From positions 310,001 to 374,000 of the forward strand of contig NZ_JAIQCL010000001.1 of NCBI RefSeq assembly GCF_020023385.1: 64,000 nucleotides of DNA. Reading direction: 5' to 3'. The notes beneath the pieces were generated by a model, which saw only the letters and a program-made list of their open reading frames with translations, made no database searches and was not told the origin of the DNA. A program made the position numbers and the translations under genes. The stretch is from Planococcus circulans. Lineage in GTDB: Bacteria > Bacillota > Bacilli > Bacillales_A > Planococcaceae. Below, one piece after another: positions 40,796 through 51,684 of the stretch. Position 1 is the first letter of the stretch, and every line of letters starts with the position of its first letter.

Positions 40796-42082
40796 TTATT
40801 CAGTTCCGTCGTCTAATTCATCTTTATTGAGTCCCGGCAACACCAGGTTCAACACCACTCCGACAATCGCGGCCAGCGCCATTCCTTCTATAGAGAAGGA
40901 TTCGCTGAACTCCAGCTTGGCTCCGCCGATTCCGATGACCAGGATAACTGACGAGATCACCAAGTTGCGGTTATTGCCGAAGTTGATGTTATTGTCCACC
41001 AGCATGCGCAGTCCGGAAGAAGCGATGATCCCGAACAGCAGGATGGAAATCCCACCAAGGACCGCCGTTGGAATCGTCTCGATGACTGCCATCAATTTTC
41101 CAAAGAAGGAAAAAGCGATGGCGAACACTGCCGCTCCAAGGATGACATAGACTGAGAATACTTTCGTAATGGCCAGAACACCGATGTTTTCACCATATGT
41201 GGTCTTTGGCGGACCGCCGACCAGTGAAGAAATGAAAGTTCCGATGCCATCACCCAGGATCGAGCGATGCAAGCCCGGATCTTTTATGTAATTTCGATCT
41301 ACGATTTTGCCGAGTACCAGCTGATGTCCGATATGTTCAGAAATTGTGACGATGGCGATGGGAACCATGACGAACAGCAGAGTTGGGGTAACCTGGAAGG
41401 AATAATCCACTCCTGGAATCAGAAACTCCGGTACAGCGAACCAGCTTGCTTCGCCGATTGCTGTAAAGTCGATGATGCCGATGGCTGCTGAGTATGCATA
41501 GCCCACGATAATACCGATCAGGATGGGCATCAATGAGATGATGTTCTTGAAATAGATGTTGCAGATGATCGCTGTCAGCAGCGTGACGATGGCTGCTGAG
41601 AAGTGCATCAGGCTGTATTCAGAACCATTCGCGGTCGGAACGTTCATGGCCATATCCACTGCTGTCCCGGATAAAGCAAGTCCGATGACGATGATGACAG
41701 GCCCCACCACAATCGGTGGAAGCAGCTTCATGAGCCACCTGTAACCTGTTTTCCAGATGATCAGCGCGACGATGGCGTAGACCGCTGAGACGAACATCGC
41801 GCCGATCATCGCCGATCCGATGCCGCCGGTTTCAGTGGCGATGGTAATCGGTACGATAAAGGCGAAAGAAGATCCCAAATACGCTGGTACTTTAAATTGG
41901 GTGATGATGATGAAGATGATGGTGGCGATTCCGCTTGTCAATAATGCAATCGCCGGGCTCAAGCCCACCAGCTGCGGCACTAAGATCGTCGCTCCAAACA
42001 TCGCGAACATATGCTGCAGGCTTAATGAAATCCATTGCCCGGTTTTCGGTTTATCATGTACATCTAAAATGGCTTCGCTCAA
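40796..42082 (-). CDS. pyrP: Uracil permease (NCS2 family)
   Basis: Proton-linked uracil importer in the membrane. The 428 residues have about 12-14 hydrophobic helices and the NCS2 pattern: QHMFAMFGATILVPQLVG near the N-terminus, GPVIIVIGLALSGTAVDMA, and the signature region GGPPKTTYGENIGVLAITKV. It follows pyrR after 27 bases, with no attenuator between them. It allows salvage of uracil under the same PyrR control as synthesis. Confidence 0.95.
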   Translation of the reverse strand: MSEAILDVHDKPKTGQWISLSLQHMFAMFGATILVPQLVGLSPAIALLTSGIATIIFIIITQFKVPAYLGSSFAFIVPITIATETGGIGSAMIGAMFVSAVYAIVALIIWKTGYRWLMKLLPPIVVGPVIIVIGLALSGTAVDMAMNVPTANGSEYSLMHFSAAIVTLLTAIICNIYFKNIISLMPILIGIIVGYAYSAAIGIIDFTAIGEASWFAVPEFLIPGVDYSFQVTPTLLFVMVPIAIVTISEHIGHQLVLGKIVDRNYIKDPGLHRSILGDGIGTFISSLVGGPPKTTYGENIGVLAITKVFSVYVILGAAVFAIAFSFFGKLMAVIETIPTAVLGGISILLFGIIASSGLRMLVDNNINFGNNRNLVISSVILVIGIGGAKLEFSESFSIEGMALAAIVGVVLNLVLPGLNKDELDDGTE

Positions 42083-42109
42083 TTTCCGTTCTCCCCTGTC
42101 TCTATCTCT

Positions 42110-42794
<685 letters not shown>

Positions 42795-42814
42795 TTATTC
42801 GATTCGTTTTTTCA

Positions 42815-42844
42815 AGTATAAAGAAAGGTAACCGGGTTTGTCAA
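42815..42844 (-). promoter_or_regulatory. Promoter of the pyr operon
   Basis: Minus strand: perfect -35 TTGACA (42844-42839), 18 bp, -10 TATACT (42820-42815). The -35 spans the rluD stop codon TGA. It feeds the pyrR attenuator. Confidence 0.82.
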
Positions 42845-43752
42845 TCCTTGTCGCGAAGAGATTCCAGAAGTTCTGCAAATTCAGCCGGCGGCTCTACAGA
42901 ATACTCCATGTATTCGTTCGTTTTCGGATGAATAAATCCAATCACTTCCGCATGCAAAGCCTGTCCACCGACGTCCATCGTTTTTTTCGGTCCGTATTTC
43001 GGATCGCCGACAAGCGGATAGCCGATATACTTCATGTGGACACGGATTTGATGGGTTCTTCCTGTTTCCAGGCGGCATTCCACCAGCGTGAAGTTCCCAA
43101 ATCGTTCCAATACACGGAAATGCGTCACTGCGTGCTTTCCTTTGTCGACGATTGCCATGTTCTGGCGTTCTTTTGGATCGCGTGCAATCGGCGCCTGAAT
43201 CGTTCCTTTATCGTGAGGAATATGGCCGTGTACAAGTGCTACGTATTTACGGGTTACGGTCTTTTTCACCAATTGATCGACCAATGATGTGTGTGAAGCG
43301 TCATTCTTCGCGACCATCAATAAGCCGGATGTATCTTTATCGATTCGGTGGACGATGCCAGGGCGTACCACACCATTGATCCCGGAAAGATCCTTGCAAT
43401 GATGCATCAAGCCGTTCACCAATGTCCCTTTGGCATGTCCTGGAGCTGGATGTACAACCATCCCTTTCGGTTTGTTGACTACAAGGACATCTTCGTCTTC
43501 ATAGACAATCTCCAAATTCAAATCTTCCGGCACGACATCCAACTCTACAAGTTCTGGAGGCGTAACAACGATGATATCCTGCAAGCGGACTTTATAATTC
43601 GGCTTTACGGTAATGCCATTGACTTTCACTGCGCCTTCTTTGACCCAGTTGGCGATCTGTGAACGCGACCAGTCTTCATCTATTGATGACACGGCTTTAT
43701 CTACTCGTTCGCCGGTCATTTCTTCTGTAATTTCAATCGTTAAATCTTCCAT
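42841..43752 (-). CDS. rluD: 23S rRNA pseudouridine synthase, RluD family (YlyB-like)
   Basis: Makes pseudouridine in large-subunit rRNA. An N-terminal S4 domain (about 14-75, VDKAVSSIDEDWSRSQIANWVKEGAVKVNG) is followed by the catalytic domain with HRIDKDTSGLLMVAKN (catalytic Asp), YVALVHGHIPHDKGTI and LETGRTHQIRVHMKYIGYPLVGD. 303 residues. It overlaps the lspA stop by 1 base. The exact target site cannot be read from sequence. Confidence 0.92.
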   Translation of the reverse strand: MEDLTIEITEEMTGERVDKAVSSIDEDWSRSQIANWVKEGAVKVNGITVKPNYKVRLQDIIVVTPPELVELDVVPEDLNLEIVYEDEDVLVVNKPKGMVVHPAPGHAKGTLVNGLMHHCKDLSGINGVVRPGIVHRIDKDTSGLLMVAKNDASHTSLVDQLVKKTVTRKYVALVHGHIPHDKGTIQAPIARDPKERQNMAIVDKGKHAVTHFRVLERFGNFTLVECRLETGRTHQIRVHMKYIGYPLVGDPKYGPKKTMDVGGQALHAEVIGFIHPKTNEYMEYSVEPPAEFAELLESLRDKD

Positions 43753-44228
43753 TAAGACACCTTTTTCTTTTGTTGTTTTTCGTCATAAATAATATAGATA
43801 ATCATCAATACGACACCGATCGTCAAAGCGGCATCTGCAACATTAAATATCGGGAAATCATAATTGATCACTGGAATCAGCACATCGACAAAATCGACGA
43901 CTTCTCCGCGCAGCATCCGGTCGATGAAATTGCCGACCGCTCCGCCTAAAAGAACCATTAAACTCAGTTGGAACAAAGGCTGCCCTTTCGCATGTTTATG
44001 AAAATAATAAAGAATTCCGATGATGACAGCCACGGTGATGATAGCAAACAGCCACATCTGTCCCTCCAGCATTCCCCAGGCAGCACCACGGTTGCGGTGT
44101 GAAAGCCATCCGATGTAAGGGTCGATGACCGAAATCCTTTCACCAATTTCCATATTTTTAAGAACCAGCCATTTAGTCCATTGGTCTAATGCGATTATCA
44201 ATAACGCAATTCCATAATAAATAAACAT
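43752..44228 (-). CDS. lspA: Lipoprotein signal peptidase (signal peptidase II)
   Basis: Cleaves signal peptides of lipidated proteins, such as the binding protein at 25990. The 158 residues have four membrane helices and the two catalytic aspartates in [15 protein letters not shown] and [11 protein letters not shown]. Same neighbours as in B. subtilis (ileS, lspA, rluD). The C-terminus is basic (KQQKKKVS). Confidence 0.96.
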   Translation of the reverse strand: MFIYYGIALLIIALDQWTKWLVLKNMEIGERISVIDPYIGWLSHRNRGAAWGMLEGQMWLFAIITVAVIIGILYYFHKHAKGQPLFQLSLMVLLGGAVGNFIDRMLRGEVVDFVDVLIPVINYDFPIFNVADAALTIGVVLMIIYIIYDEKQQKKKVS

Positions 44229-44278
44229 CCGTATCCTCCGTCAATTCAGCAGTCAATCTATTTTAACACAATGTCAGC

Positions 44279-44329
44279 AAAAAAAGTAAAGGTCTGAAAA
44301 ACCGGCTACCCGATTCCCCAGACCTTTTC
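44279..44329 (-). terminator. Terminator after ileS
   Basis: Minus strand AAAAGGTCTG and CAGACCTTT form a stem around a 21-base loop, followed by ACTTTTTTTG. It lies between ileS and lspA. Confidence 0.75.
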
Positions 44330-44355
44330 TATGTTTTAACATTTTCAGCTTTAAA

Positions 44356-47118
44356 TTAAGCGTATTGTGTTTCTATCACGCTTGCACAGCGAGGGCATAA
44401 TGCTGGATGTGCTTCACTTTGGCCAATTTCTTCGGAAATCGTCCAGCAGCGCTCACATTTTTCGCCTTCAGCTTTTTCAACTGTCACTGAAACTTCGTTC
44501 AGCTTCACCGCATAGTCAGGAGCCAGATCTTGTGTACCGCCGTATTCGTATTTTGATACGATAAACAATTGAGCCAGGTTCTCATCAGTTGAAGCGAGCA
44601 GTCTCGCCAGCTCTTCATTGCCGTATACAGTCACTTTAGCTTCCAGTGATTTCCCGATGGTTTTAGCTGCACGCGCTTCTTCCAATGCCTTCAGGACATC
44701 GTCACGGACATCCATGAAACGGCTCCATTTCTCATCAAGACCTTCAAACGCCGGGTTCGAAACCGCTTCTGGGAAGTCAGTCAACTGAACACTTTCTTCT
44801 TCGACAAAGCTTAAGTATGACCACAATTCGTCAGCTGTATGCGGAATGATCGGTGCAGACAGCTTAAGGATGGCCATCAAGGAATCGAACATGACTGTCT
44901 GCATGGCACGGCGATGCGGATGATCTGCGCTTTCGATATAAACGACATCTTTCGCCACGTCCAGATAGAAGGAGCTTAAATCATTGGCACAATAATTGTT
45001 CAAAGCATGATAGATGCTAGAGAATTCGTAGGTTTCATACGCCTTGCGTACTGTTTCCACCATCTTCTGCAATTTCATCGCCATATACTGGTCCATTTCG
45101 CGCATATCTTCAAATGCGACGCGATGCTCTTGTTCATTGAAATCTGACAAATTGCCATGAATGAATTTCAGCGTGTTGCGGATTTTACGGTAAACTTCTG
45201 AAACCTGCTTGAAGTTTTCGTCAGAAACGCGCACATCCGCCGTGTAATCCACTGAAGAAACCCATAGGCGGAGAATATCCGCTCCCATTTGGTTCATCAC
45301 TTTCGAAGGCACAATCACATTGCCTAATGATTTACTCATCTTGCGGCCATTGCCGTCGAGCGTAAAGCCGTGGCTCAAGATCCCTTTATAAGGTGCGATG
45401 CCATTGATTGCGACACTTGTCGTCAACGAAGAGTTGAACCAGCCGCGGTATTGGTCAGATCCTTCCAAGTAAAGGTCTGCCGGGTACTGCAAATCTTCGC
45501 GTTCCACAAGTACGCCTTGGTGAGATGATCCTGAATCGAACCAAACATCCATGATATCCATCTCTTTTGTGAACAGGCCATTCGGGCTGCTCGGATGGGT
45601 GAATCCTGGAGGCAATAATTCTGCTGCCGGACGTTCAAACCAGATATTCGAACCGTTTTCACGGAACAAGTCTGCAATGTGCGCAATCGTTTCTTCAGTG
45701 ATGACCGGATCGCCATTTTCAGCGTAGAATACTGGAATCGGAACGCCCCATACGCGCTGACGTGAGATATTCCAATCTCCCCGGTCACGCAGCATATTGA
45801 ACAGGCGTGTTTCGCCCCATGCCGGTGTAAACGAAGTTTCTTTGATGGCTTTCAGGATCTGGTCGCGGAAAGCATCGATCGATACAAACCATTGAGCCGT
45901 TGCACGGTAGATGACCGGCTTTTTCGTCCGCCAGTCATGCGGATACGAGTGTGTGATAAACGAAAGGTTTTCAAGAGCGCCGGCATTATCCAACGCTTCC
46001 GTGATGGATTTATTGGCTTTGTCATAGAATTCGCCTTCGAATCCAGGTGCTTCGTCTGTCATGACTCCGCGCTCATCCACTGGACAAAGAACATCCAAAC
46101 CGTATTTCTTGCCGATCAGGAAGTCATCTTCACCATGGCCGGGTGCCGTATGGACACAGCCTGTACCGGAATCAGTCGTTACATGGTCGCCGAGCATGAC
46201 TAGAGACGTCCGGTCATATAATGGATGCTTCGCAAGGATATGTTCCATTTCAGCACCTTTTAATACGCGGACGACTTCGAAATCTGTCCAGCCCAATTGC
46301 TCGGCAACTTCTTTCAATAATTCCTGTGCAATGATATACAGCGAGCCGTTTACGGAAACTTCCGCATAATCCAATTTTTCATGTACAGAAATTCCTAGGT
46401 TCGCAGGGATTGTCCAAGGTGTAGTTGTCCAGATTACCAATTTCGTTCCTTCTGCTAAAACGCCTTTGCCGTCAGTGACAGGGAAAGACACATAGATCGA
46501 AGGAGATTTTTTATCATGGTATTCGATTTCAGCTTCTGCAAGTGAAGATTCACTTGATGGGGACCAGTAAACCGGCTTTAACCCTTTGTAGATATAGCCT
46601 TTATTGGCCATTTTGCCGAACACTTCAATTTGGCGTGCTTCATATGCCGGTTTCAACGTCACGTAAGGATTTTCCCAATCGCCGCGGACACCGATGCGTT
46701 TGAATTGCGAACGCTGGCTATCGATTTGCTGATAGGCATATTCTTCACATAATTTACGGAATTCCGCCAGTGACATTTCTTTGCGGTTTACGCCTTTGTT
46801 CGTCAAGGCCTGTTCAATCGGCAATCCGTGTGTATCCCAGCCCGGAACGTATGGCGCATGGAAGCCCATCATAGAACGAGAGCGGACGATCATATCTTTT
46901 AATACTTTGTTTAGTGCATGGCCCATATGCAGATCACCGTTCGCATACGGAGGTCCGTCATGAAGAACGAAGAAAGGACGTCCTGCTGTACGATCCAGCA
47001 CTTTCTTATAGATATCCATCTCTTCCCATTTCTGTTGCATTTCCGGTTCCCGGTTCGGCAAATTGCCGCGCATCGGAAAATCTGTTTTCGGCATCAATAA
47101 TGTATCTTTGTATTCCAT
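44356..47118 (-). CDS. ileS: Isoleucyl-tRNA synthetase
   Basis: Charges tRNA-Ile and edits valine. Class I motifs are [16 protein letters not shown] (HIGH) and KMSKSLGN (KMSKS); a C-terminal zinc site is formed by CERCW and CPRC. I start at the ATG at 47118 ([18 protein letters not shown], 920 residues), 7 bases after AGGAGG. The ATG at 47124 is too close to that site, and the frame to 47352 would translate the T-box leader. This is the bacterial-type enzyme. Confidence 0.97.
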   Translation of the reverse strand: MEYKDTLLMPKTDFPMRGNLPNREPEMQQKWEEMDIYKKVLDRTAGRPFFVLHDGPPYANGDLHMGHALNKVLKDMIVRSRSMMGFHAPYVPGWDTHGLPIEQALTNKGVNRKEMSLAEFRKLCEEYAYQQIDSQRSQFKRIGVRGDWENPYVTLKPAYEARQIEVFGKMANKGYIYKGLKPVYWSPSSESSLAEAEIEYHDKKSPSIYVSFPVTDGKGVLAEGTKLVIWTTTPWTIPANLGISVHEKLDYAEVSVNGSLYIIAQELLKEVAEQLGWTDFEVVRVLKGAEMEHILAKHPLYDRTSLVMLGDHVTTDSGTGCVHTAPGHGEDDFLIGKKYGLDVLCPVDERGVMTDEAPGFEGEFYDKANKSITEALDNAGALENLSFITHSYPHDWRTKKPVIYRATAQWFVSIDAFRDQILKAIKETSFTPAWGETRLFNMLRDRGDWNISRQRVWGVPIPVFYAENGDPVITEETIAHIADLFRENGSNIWFERPAAELLPPGFTHPSSPNGLFTKEMDIMDVWFDSGSSHQGVLVEREDLQYPADLYLEGSDQYRGWFNSSLTTSVAINGIAPYKGILSHGFTLDGNGRKMSKSLGNVIVPSKVMNQMGADILRLWVSSVDYTADVRVSDENFKQVSEVYRKIRNTLKFIHGNLSDFNEQEHRVAFEDMREMDQYMAMKLQKMVETVRKAYETYEFSSIYHALNNYCANDLSSFYLDVAKDVVYIESADHPHRRAMQTVMFDSLMAILKLSAPIIPHTADELWSYLSFVEEESVQLTDFPEAVSNPAFEGLDEKWSRFMDVRDDVLKALEEARAAKTIGKSLEAKVTVYGNEELARLLASTDENLAQLFIVSKYEYGGTQDLAPDYAVKLNEVSVTVEKAEGEKCERCWTISEEIGQSEAHPALCPRCASVIETQYA

Positions 47119-47137
47119 TTCCATTCCTCCTGTAGGC

Positions 47138-47382
47138 ATAATAAAAAGCCCCCATCCCTGGAAAGGGACGAGAAGCTTAGACTCGCGGTACCACCCTTGT
47201 TGCAGCCAGATAGCTGCCACTCGATCACCGTAACGTGGCGTAGACGGAATTGGATACTGTCGTTCACCAATTCTGCTCAAGAGTGATTTTCGTCTATGCG
47301 TCCGTGCCAGGCTTCCACTGTTCCTGGTTCGCTTTACCGTCCTGCATAGCATACTGTCTCTGTCAGCGCGTTTTTTTGTATG
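47138..47382 (-). ncRNA. T-box leader of ileS (isoleucine-specific)
   Basis: Riboswitch that reads uncharged tRNA-Ile. The T-box sequence AGGGTGGTACCGCGAG is exact at 47197-47182 (minus strand). A terminator hairpin follows with CGTCCCT/AGGGAT and a GGGGGCTTTTT end (to 47143). Stem I holds AGAGACAGTATGC and GAACCAGGAACAGTGG. The best specifier is AUC in GAAAATCACTC (47287-47285), an isoleucine codon. Confidence 0.93.
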
Positions 47383-47387
47383 TCGTA

Positions 47388-47416
47388 ATTATAGAAGCAG
47401 AAAGTCTCAGAGTCAA
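47388..47416 (-). promoter_or_regulatory. Promoter of the ileS T-box leader
   Basis: Minus strand: -35 TTGACT (47416-47411), 17 bp, -10 TATAAT (47393-47388). The -35 covers the divIVA stop codon. Confidence 0.88.
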
Positions 47417-47934
47417 GAGTTCGACTCTTCTTTGTCCTTCTCGATCTTCTCTAGATTCTGTGTATCGATATCGTATTCCAAAAGCGTCTCCCAATCATCT
47501 GTTTCGATTAAATCCAACTGGGCTTCGACAAGCATTTTAAAGCGGTTTTTAAAGATGCGTGACTGCTTCTTCAACTCTTCGATTTCTGTTGCGATGCGGC
47601 GTGCTTTTGTCAATGATTCATTGACGATGCGATCAGCATTTTTCTCAGCTTCCTTGATGATCAACTCCGCCTCTTTCTGTGAGTTGCGGCGAACTTCTTC
47701 TGAAGCTTCCTGAGCCACAAAAATCGATTTCTGCAAGGTCGATTCAATTGTATTGAAATGGCCAACACGCTCATCAGTTGTTTTTAGGCGTTCTTCAAGC
47801 GCTGCCTTGTCTTTCAGTAGAATTTCATAATCTCTCATGATCTGTTCCAGGAATTCATTTACTTCATCTTCCTGATATCCTCGGAATGCTCGGCTGAATT
47901 CTTTGTTATGTATATCTAACGGGGATAATGGCAT
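47413..47934 (-). CDS. divIVA: Cell division / polar organiser protein DivIVA
   Basis: Senses membrane curvature at poles and septa and recruits Min and other proteins. The conserved N-terminus MPLSPLDIHNKEFSRAFRGYQEDEVNEFLEQ (membrane-binding turn around F17/R18) is followed by coiled coils (about 28-65 and 75-140). 173 residues. Its own promoter lies at 47973-48001. Neighbour ylmH upstream and ileS downstream are standard. Confidence 0.96.
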   Translation of the reverse strand: MPLSPLDIHNKEFSRAFRGYQEDEVNEFLEQIMRDYEILLKDKAALEERLKTTDERVGHFNTIESTLQKSIFVAQEASEEVRRNSQKEAELIIKEAEKNADRIVNESLTKARRIATEIEELKKQSRIFKNRFKMLVEAQLDLIETDDWETLLEYDIDTQNLEKIEKDKEESNS

Positions 47935-47972
47935 TGAGTAAACCTCTCCTTAACTTGTCATCTTATCTTCCT

Positions 47973-48001
47973 ATTATACAGTTCATGGCTCGAAATTTCA
48001 G
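47973..48001 (-). promoter_or_regulatory. Promoter of divIVA
   Basis: Minus strand: CTGAAA (48001-47996), 17 bp, perfect -10 TATAAT (47978-47973). It lies about 40 bases before the divIVA start. Confidence 0.65.
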
Positions 48002-48028
48002 TATTATTTCGTATTTTTTACAAGCCGC

Positions 48029-48814
48029 CTACTTTTTCGCTTCCAGGCGGCCTATCTGCAGGCGAACTTTGTCCTTTTTGGTCCGTCCTTCAATCATGAT
48101 CAATCGTACACGGCCATAGCCCCGTGAAGAAATCATATCCGATTCGTGCAGCTCAAACGATGGCTGCTCCTGAAGGGTCCAGTTAACTTTCACTTTGCCT
48201 CCATGAATCAATGCGGATGCTTTTTGACGGCAAATATTATATACCGAGCTCATCACTGTATCCAGTCTCATCGAGCTGACCGTGTACGACTCTTCTATCC
48301 ATTCCTCGCTGGTCTCGATCAAGTGTTCCGCATCTGCCACTTCATTCAATTGAACTTTCACTTTTGCAGCGCTGACAAAATTACTTTGCAGATAAGGGCT
48401 GATTTCATTCATGACAGCCAGTTGGACACGCTCATTGTCGATGCGGATGTCCCCGAACTTGCTGCGGTCCAGTCCAAGGGACATCAAAGAGCCCAGGATG
48501 TCCGGATGGCGCAGATTGACAAACTTTGATGGGTATTTCAATTCGAAAACGGTCATGTTGAAATCTTCCTCTTCCGGTTCAAAGTAAGACGGATACAATA
48601 ATACCCGCTGTCTTTCCGCATCTTTGAATAGTCCTGAAGACATCATCTTCACTTCACTAGAGCCCACCACTGCTTCCACAATAAAACGCTGGCGCGGATC
48701 GAGGAAATCCGTCAGCTTCGGTGAATAGCGGTCTTCCACTTCCCGAAGCCACCCTGATACTTGTTCGATAAATTGCTGCTCTTCTTTTCTGAAATGCTGA
48801 AATATCTCTTCCAT
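48029..48814 (-). CDS. ylmH: S4-domain RNA-binding protein YlmH
   Basis: 261 residues with an N-terminal YlmH domain (HFRKEEQQFIEQVSGWLREVEDRY, TDFLDPRQRFIVEAVVGS) and a C-terminal S4 RNA-binding domain (about 180-240, RLDTVMSSVYNICRQKASALIHGGKVKVNW). Long listed among division genes by position. Recent work in B. subtilis, as I recall it, places YlmH on 50S subunits in ribosome quality control, alongside RqcH. It lies between ylmG and divIVA with a hairpin terminator upstream. Confidence 0.9.
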   Translation of the reverse strand: MEEIFQHFRKEEQQFIEQVSGWLREVEDRYSPKLTDFLDPRQRFIVEAVVGSSEVKMMSSGLFKDAERQRVLLYPSYFEPEEEDFNMTVFELKYPSKFVNLRHPDILGSLMSLGLDRSKFGDIRIDNERVQLAVMNEISPYLQSNFVSAAKVKVQLNEVADAEHLIETSEEWIEESYTVSSMRLDTVMSSVYNICRQKASALIHGGKVKVNWTLQEQPSFELHESDMISSRGYGRVRLIMIEGRTKKDKVRLQIGRLEAKK

Positions 48815-48848
48815 ACAAATGCTCCTTCATGTGTGATCAGTTCTTCAA

Positions 48849-48879
48849 GAAAAAAACCTCACATCACGTGAGGTTTTGA
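48849..48879 (-). terminator. Terminator between ylmG and ylmH
   Basis: Minus strand AAACCTCAC (48876-48868) pairs with GTGAGGTTT (48862-48854), then TTTTCTTG. It starts 5 bases after the ylmG stop, inside a conserved gene run. Confidence 0.85.
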
Positions 48880-48880
48880 G

Positions 48881-49144
48881 TTAAATGAGATAACCAGCCA
48901 ATACAACGATACCTTGGCTTGCTAAGCTTAATGTGAAGATTGCAACAATCGGTGAAATATCAATCATGCCGATCGGCGGAATAAAACGTCTGAAGATATC
49001 CAGATACGGATCTGTAATTTTGGAGATCATTTGTCCGAAGCTCGATTCTTTGATACTCGGCACCCAGCTCATGAAGACACTGACTATCAAGATATAAAAA
49101 TAAATATTAATGGCCGAAAGTAATAGATTCACAAGAACTATCAT
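48881..49144 (-). CDS. ylmG: YggT family membrane protein YlmG
   Basis: An 87-residue membrane protein of the YggT family: two hydrophobic helices flank the conserved middle SWVPSIKESSFGQMISKITDPYLDIFRRFIPP. Family members are linked to septum or membrane organisation, but a biochemical role is not established. It lies 20 bases after sepF. Confidence 0.93.
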   Translation of the reverse strand: MIVLVNLLLSAINIYFYILIVSVFMSWVPSIKESSFGQMISKITDPYLDIFRRFIPPIGMIDISPIVAIFTLSLASQGIVVLAGYLI

Positions 49145-49164
49145 ATTATTTTATGGCACCCCTC

Positions 49165-49644
49165 TTATTGTTGATCATCGTAGTAATAATCTGAAATGGC
49201 GCCATCCACTTCAACAGTGTCTGGTACGCATAGGAAGATGTCAGTTCCAATACGTTGAATATCTCCGCCAAGGGCGTAAACTGTTCCACTTAAAAAGTCG
49301 ATGATCCGAAGTCCCTGATCTTTTTCGATGCGCTGCAGGTTAACAACTACAGCCTGTTTGCTTTTCAGACTTTCTGCGATATCCTGCGCTTCCGCGTAGA
49401 CTCTAGGCTCTGCCAAGCTGACTTTTGAAGATTTTGCCGCACTTTGCAAACTGACTAAATTAGGCACAATGGTCTCCTCCACTTTCTGGCGCCGTTCTTT
49501 CGGTGTTTTTTTCGGCTCTTGCATTGCAGCCGGCTTTTCATACCGCGGTGCTGGTTTTTGTTGTGGTACAGGCTGCTCCTGTACGCGTTCTTCTTCGTAT
49601 TCATCTAAATAAAAGAAATTTTTGAATTTGTTTTTCATGCTCAT
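49165..49644 (-). CDS. sepF: Cell division protein SepF
   Basis: Bundles FtsZ filaments and anchors them to the membrane. The N-terminal amphipathic start ([19 protein letters not shown]) binds membrane; a Pro/Gln/Lys-rich linker (about 20-65) follows; the C-terminal SepF domain (about 72-150) has [33 protein letters not shown]. 159 residues. It overlaps the ylmE stop by 4 bases. Confidence 0.96.
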   Translation of the reverse strand: MSMKNKFKNFFYLDEYEEERVQEQPVPQQKPAPRYEKPAAMQEPKKTPKERRQKVEETIVPNLVSLQSAAKSSKVSLAEPRVYAEAQDIAESLKSKQAVVVNLQRIEKDQGLRIIDFLSGTVYALGGDIQRIGTDIFLCVPDTVEVDGAISDYYYDDQQ

Positions 49645-50321
49645 GGCTTTGCCTCACTTTCCGACCCGACTAACGCTGTTCCAATCCGAACAAAACTTGC
49701 CCCTTCCTGAGCAGCGATTAAGTAATCATTGGACATGCCCATGGAGCATTCTGTACATGGTGCATGGGTCCAGTGTTTCTCTGATACTTGGAGTTGGAGT
49801 AATTTTAATCCTTTGAACGCTTCACGAATAATGCGTTCATCTTCTGTATTCGGTGCCATCGTCATCAATCCGACTACCTGGATTTTATCATAAGCTTCCA
49901 GCGATTTGATGAACTCCATTGTTTCATCAGGTGCAATCCCGCTTTTAGACTCTTCGCCGGAAACATTCACCTGCACAAAACAGTTCACTTGCCGGTTTGC
50001 CCGTTTCTGAATTTCCTTCGCCAGACTTAAACGGTCCAAGGAATGTAAATAATCAATTTCATTGATGACGTCTTTTACTTTTCTGGTTTGCAGATTACCG
50101 ATATAATGCCAGGACACATCTTCGTCAATCGCTTCAAGTTTCTGCGCCAATCCTTCCGGACGGTTCTCCCCCAAGTGGCGGATTCCAGCTTGGATCGCTT
50201 CTTTCGTACGTTCTACACCAACTTGTTTGGTGACAGCAATCACTTGTATGTTATCCTTCACAGCATTCAACTGCTCGGTGATCTCTTCAAATACCGGTTT
50301 AATGGGTTTAATGGGTTTCAT
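49641..50321 (-). CDS. ylmE: PLP homeostasis protein YlmE (YggS/PROSC family)
   Basis: A PLP-binding barrel protein that balances vitamin B6 and amino/keto acid pools, without known catalysis. The PLP lysine is in VIAVTKQVG (about K32), with [30 protein letters not shown] and VRIGTALVG. 226 residues. The N-terminus [13 protein letters not shown] comes from a short duplicated 9-base word and is unusual. It is the first gene after ftsZ, where B. subtilis carries spoIIGA-sigE-sigG and ylmD in between. Confidence 0.93.
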   Translation of the reverse strand: MKPIKPIKPVFEEITEQLNAVKDNIQVIAVTKQVGVERTKEAIQAGIRHLGENRPEGLAQKLEAIDEDVSWHYIGNLQTRKVKDVINEIDYLHSLDRLSLAKEIQKRANRQVNCFVQVNVSGEESKSGIAPDETMEFIKSLEAYDKIQVVGLMTMAPNTEDERIIREAFKGLKLLQLQVSEKHWTHAPCTECSMGMSNDYLIAAQEGASFVRIGTALVGSESEAKP

Positions 50322-50395
50322 GCATTCACAACTTTTCTATAGAAGTCCAATATATTGTATCAAGTTTTGGCTGATTTATCAATTAAGCCCTATCC

Positions 50396-50427
50396 TAAAA
50401 AAAACAGCTGCCCAACCGGCAGCTGTT
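50396..50427 (-). terminator. Terminator after ftsZ
   Basis: Minus strand AACAGCTGCC (50427-50418) pairs with GGCAGCTGTT (50412-50403) over a 5-base loop, then TTTTTTAGG. It separates the division cluster from ylmE-sepF. Confidence 0.9.
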
Positions 50428-50431
50428 CGGA

Positions 50432-51625
50432 TTAACGTCTCTTTTGACGATTACGTAAAAACGTCGGGATGTCCAATGCATCGTCGTTATTTTTTTCTTG
50501 TCTTTGTGGTTCCTGGTTGTAGTAAGGCGGCTGTTCTTCACGGCGCTGCTCGTCGCGGCGTTGGTCTTCACGGCGTGCATCACGGATTGAAGGCGCTGGA
50601 GCCTGTTGTTGAATCGACTGCACACGGCTTGAATTCAATCCAGATCCTCTAGGCGTTCTTGGTTGAAGCTGCTCCTCATTGAAGCCAGTAGCAATTACCG
50701 TAACGATGATTTCATCTTTGAGGTTATCATTGATGACTGAACCGAAAATCATATTCACTTCTTCATCTGAAGCTGAAGCTACGATATCAGCTGCTTCCTG
50801 AACTTCATAAAGGCTTAGGTTTGAACCACCTGTAATATTCATCAGGACACCTTTTGCTCCATCAACTGAAACTTCAAGCAATGGGCTTGATACAGCTTTT
50901 TTAGCAGCTTCTGAAGCGCGATTTTCTCCTGAAGAAACTCCGATTCCCATTAATGCAGAACCTTTATTCGACATGATTGTTTTTACATCGGCAAAATCCA
51001 GATTGATCAATCCAGGAACGGCGATCAAATCGGAAATACCGGAAACACCTTGGCGAAGAACATTATCCGCTTCACGGAATGCTTCAAGCATCGGTGTATT
51101 TTTGTCGACGATTTCAAGTAAACGATCATTCGGAATGACGATCAATGTATCCACTGATTCTTTCATCGTAGAAATACCGCCGATTGCCTGAGTTGAACGT
51201 TTGCGGCCTTCAAATGTAAATGGACGCGTAACTACGCCTACAGTCAAAGCACCAAGCTCTTTAGCGATTCCAGCAATAACCGGTGCTGCACCAGTTCCTG
51301 TACCGCCGCCCATTCCTGCTGTAACGAAAACCATATCCGCTCCACGAAGAGCTTCCTCGATTTGTTCTTTGCTTTCTTCAGCTGCTTTTTTCCCTACGTC
51401 AGGGTTAGCACCGGCACCAAGTCCACGTGTCAATTTCCCACCGATTTGAAGGCGCACTTCTGCTTTGGACAGGTTCAAAGCCTGTGCATCCGTATTTACT
51501 GCAATAAATTCTACCCCTTGGACTCCATGTTCGATCATGCGGTTAACAGCATTATTTCCGCCGCCGCCTACACCGATAACTTTAATTACGGCCAGTGCGT
51601 CAATATTTGTATCAAATTCCAACAT
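50432..51625 (-). CDS. ftsZ: Cell division protein FtsZ
   Basis: Tubulin-like GTPase that forms the Z ring. The 397 residues have [13 protein letters not shown], the tubulin signature [13 protein letters not shown] (about 104-116), the T7 loop [11 protein letters not shown], a variable linker rich in Gln, Arg and Asp (about 320-378) and the C-terminal peptide [16 protein letters not shown] that binds FtsA and SepF. AGGAGG precedes the ATG. It follows ftsA after 59 bases. Confidence 0.98.
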   Translation of the reverse strand: MLEFDTNIDALAVIKVIGVGGGGNNAVNRMIEHGVQGVEFIAVNTDAQALNLSKAEVRLQIGGKLTRGLGAGANPDVGKKAAEESKEQIEEALRGADMVFVTAGMGGGTGTGAAPVIAGIAKELGALTVGVVTRPFTFEGRKRSTQAIGGISTMKESVDTLIVIPNDRLLEIVDKNTPMLEAFREADNVLRQGVSGISDLIAVPGLINLDFADVKTIMSNKGSALMGIGVSSGENRASEAAKKAVSSPLLEVSVDGAKGVLMNITGGSNLSLYEVQEAADIVASASDEEVNMIFGSVINDNLKDEIIVTVIATGFNEEQLQPRTPRGSGLNSSRVQSIQQQAPAPSIRDARREDQRRDEQRREEQPPYYNQEPQRQEKNNDDALDIPTFLRNRQKRR

Positions 51626-51684
51626 TCTTTTTCCTCCTAAAATTGCTCAGCTTTTATAGTTGCAAGCTAGATACAATGTTGATT

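Noticed and set aside
42083..42109. A third PyrR attenuator between pyrR and pyrP
   Set aside because: Only 27 bases separate the genes, and no PyrR loop or hairpin is visible.
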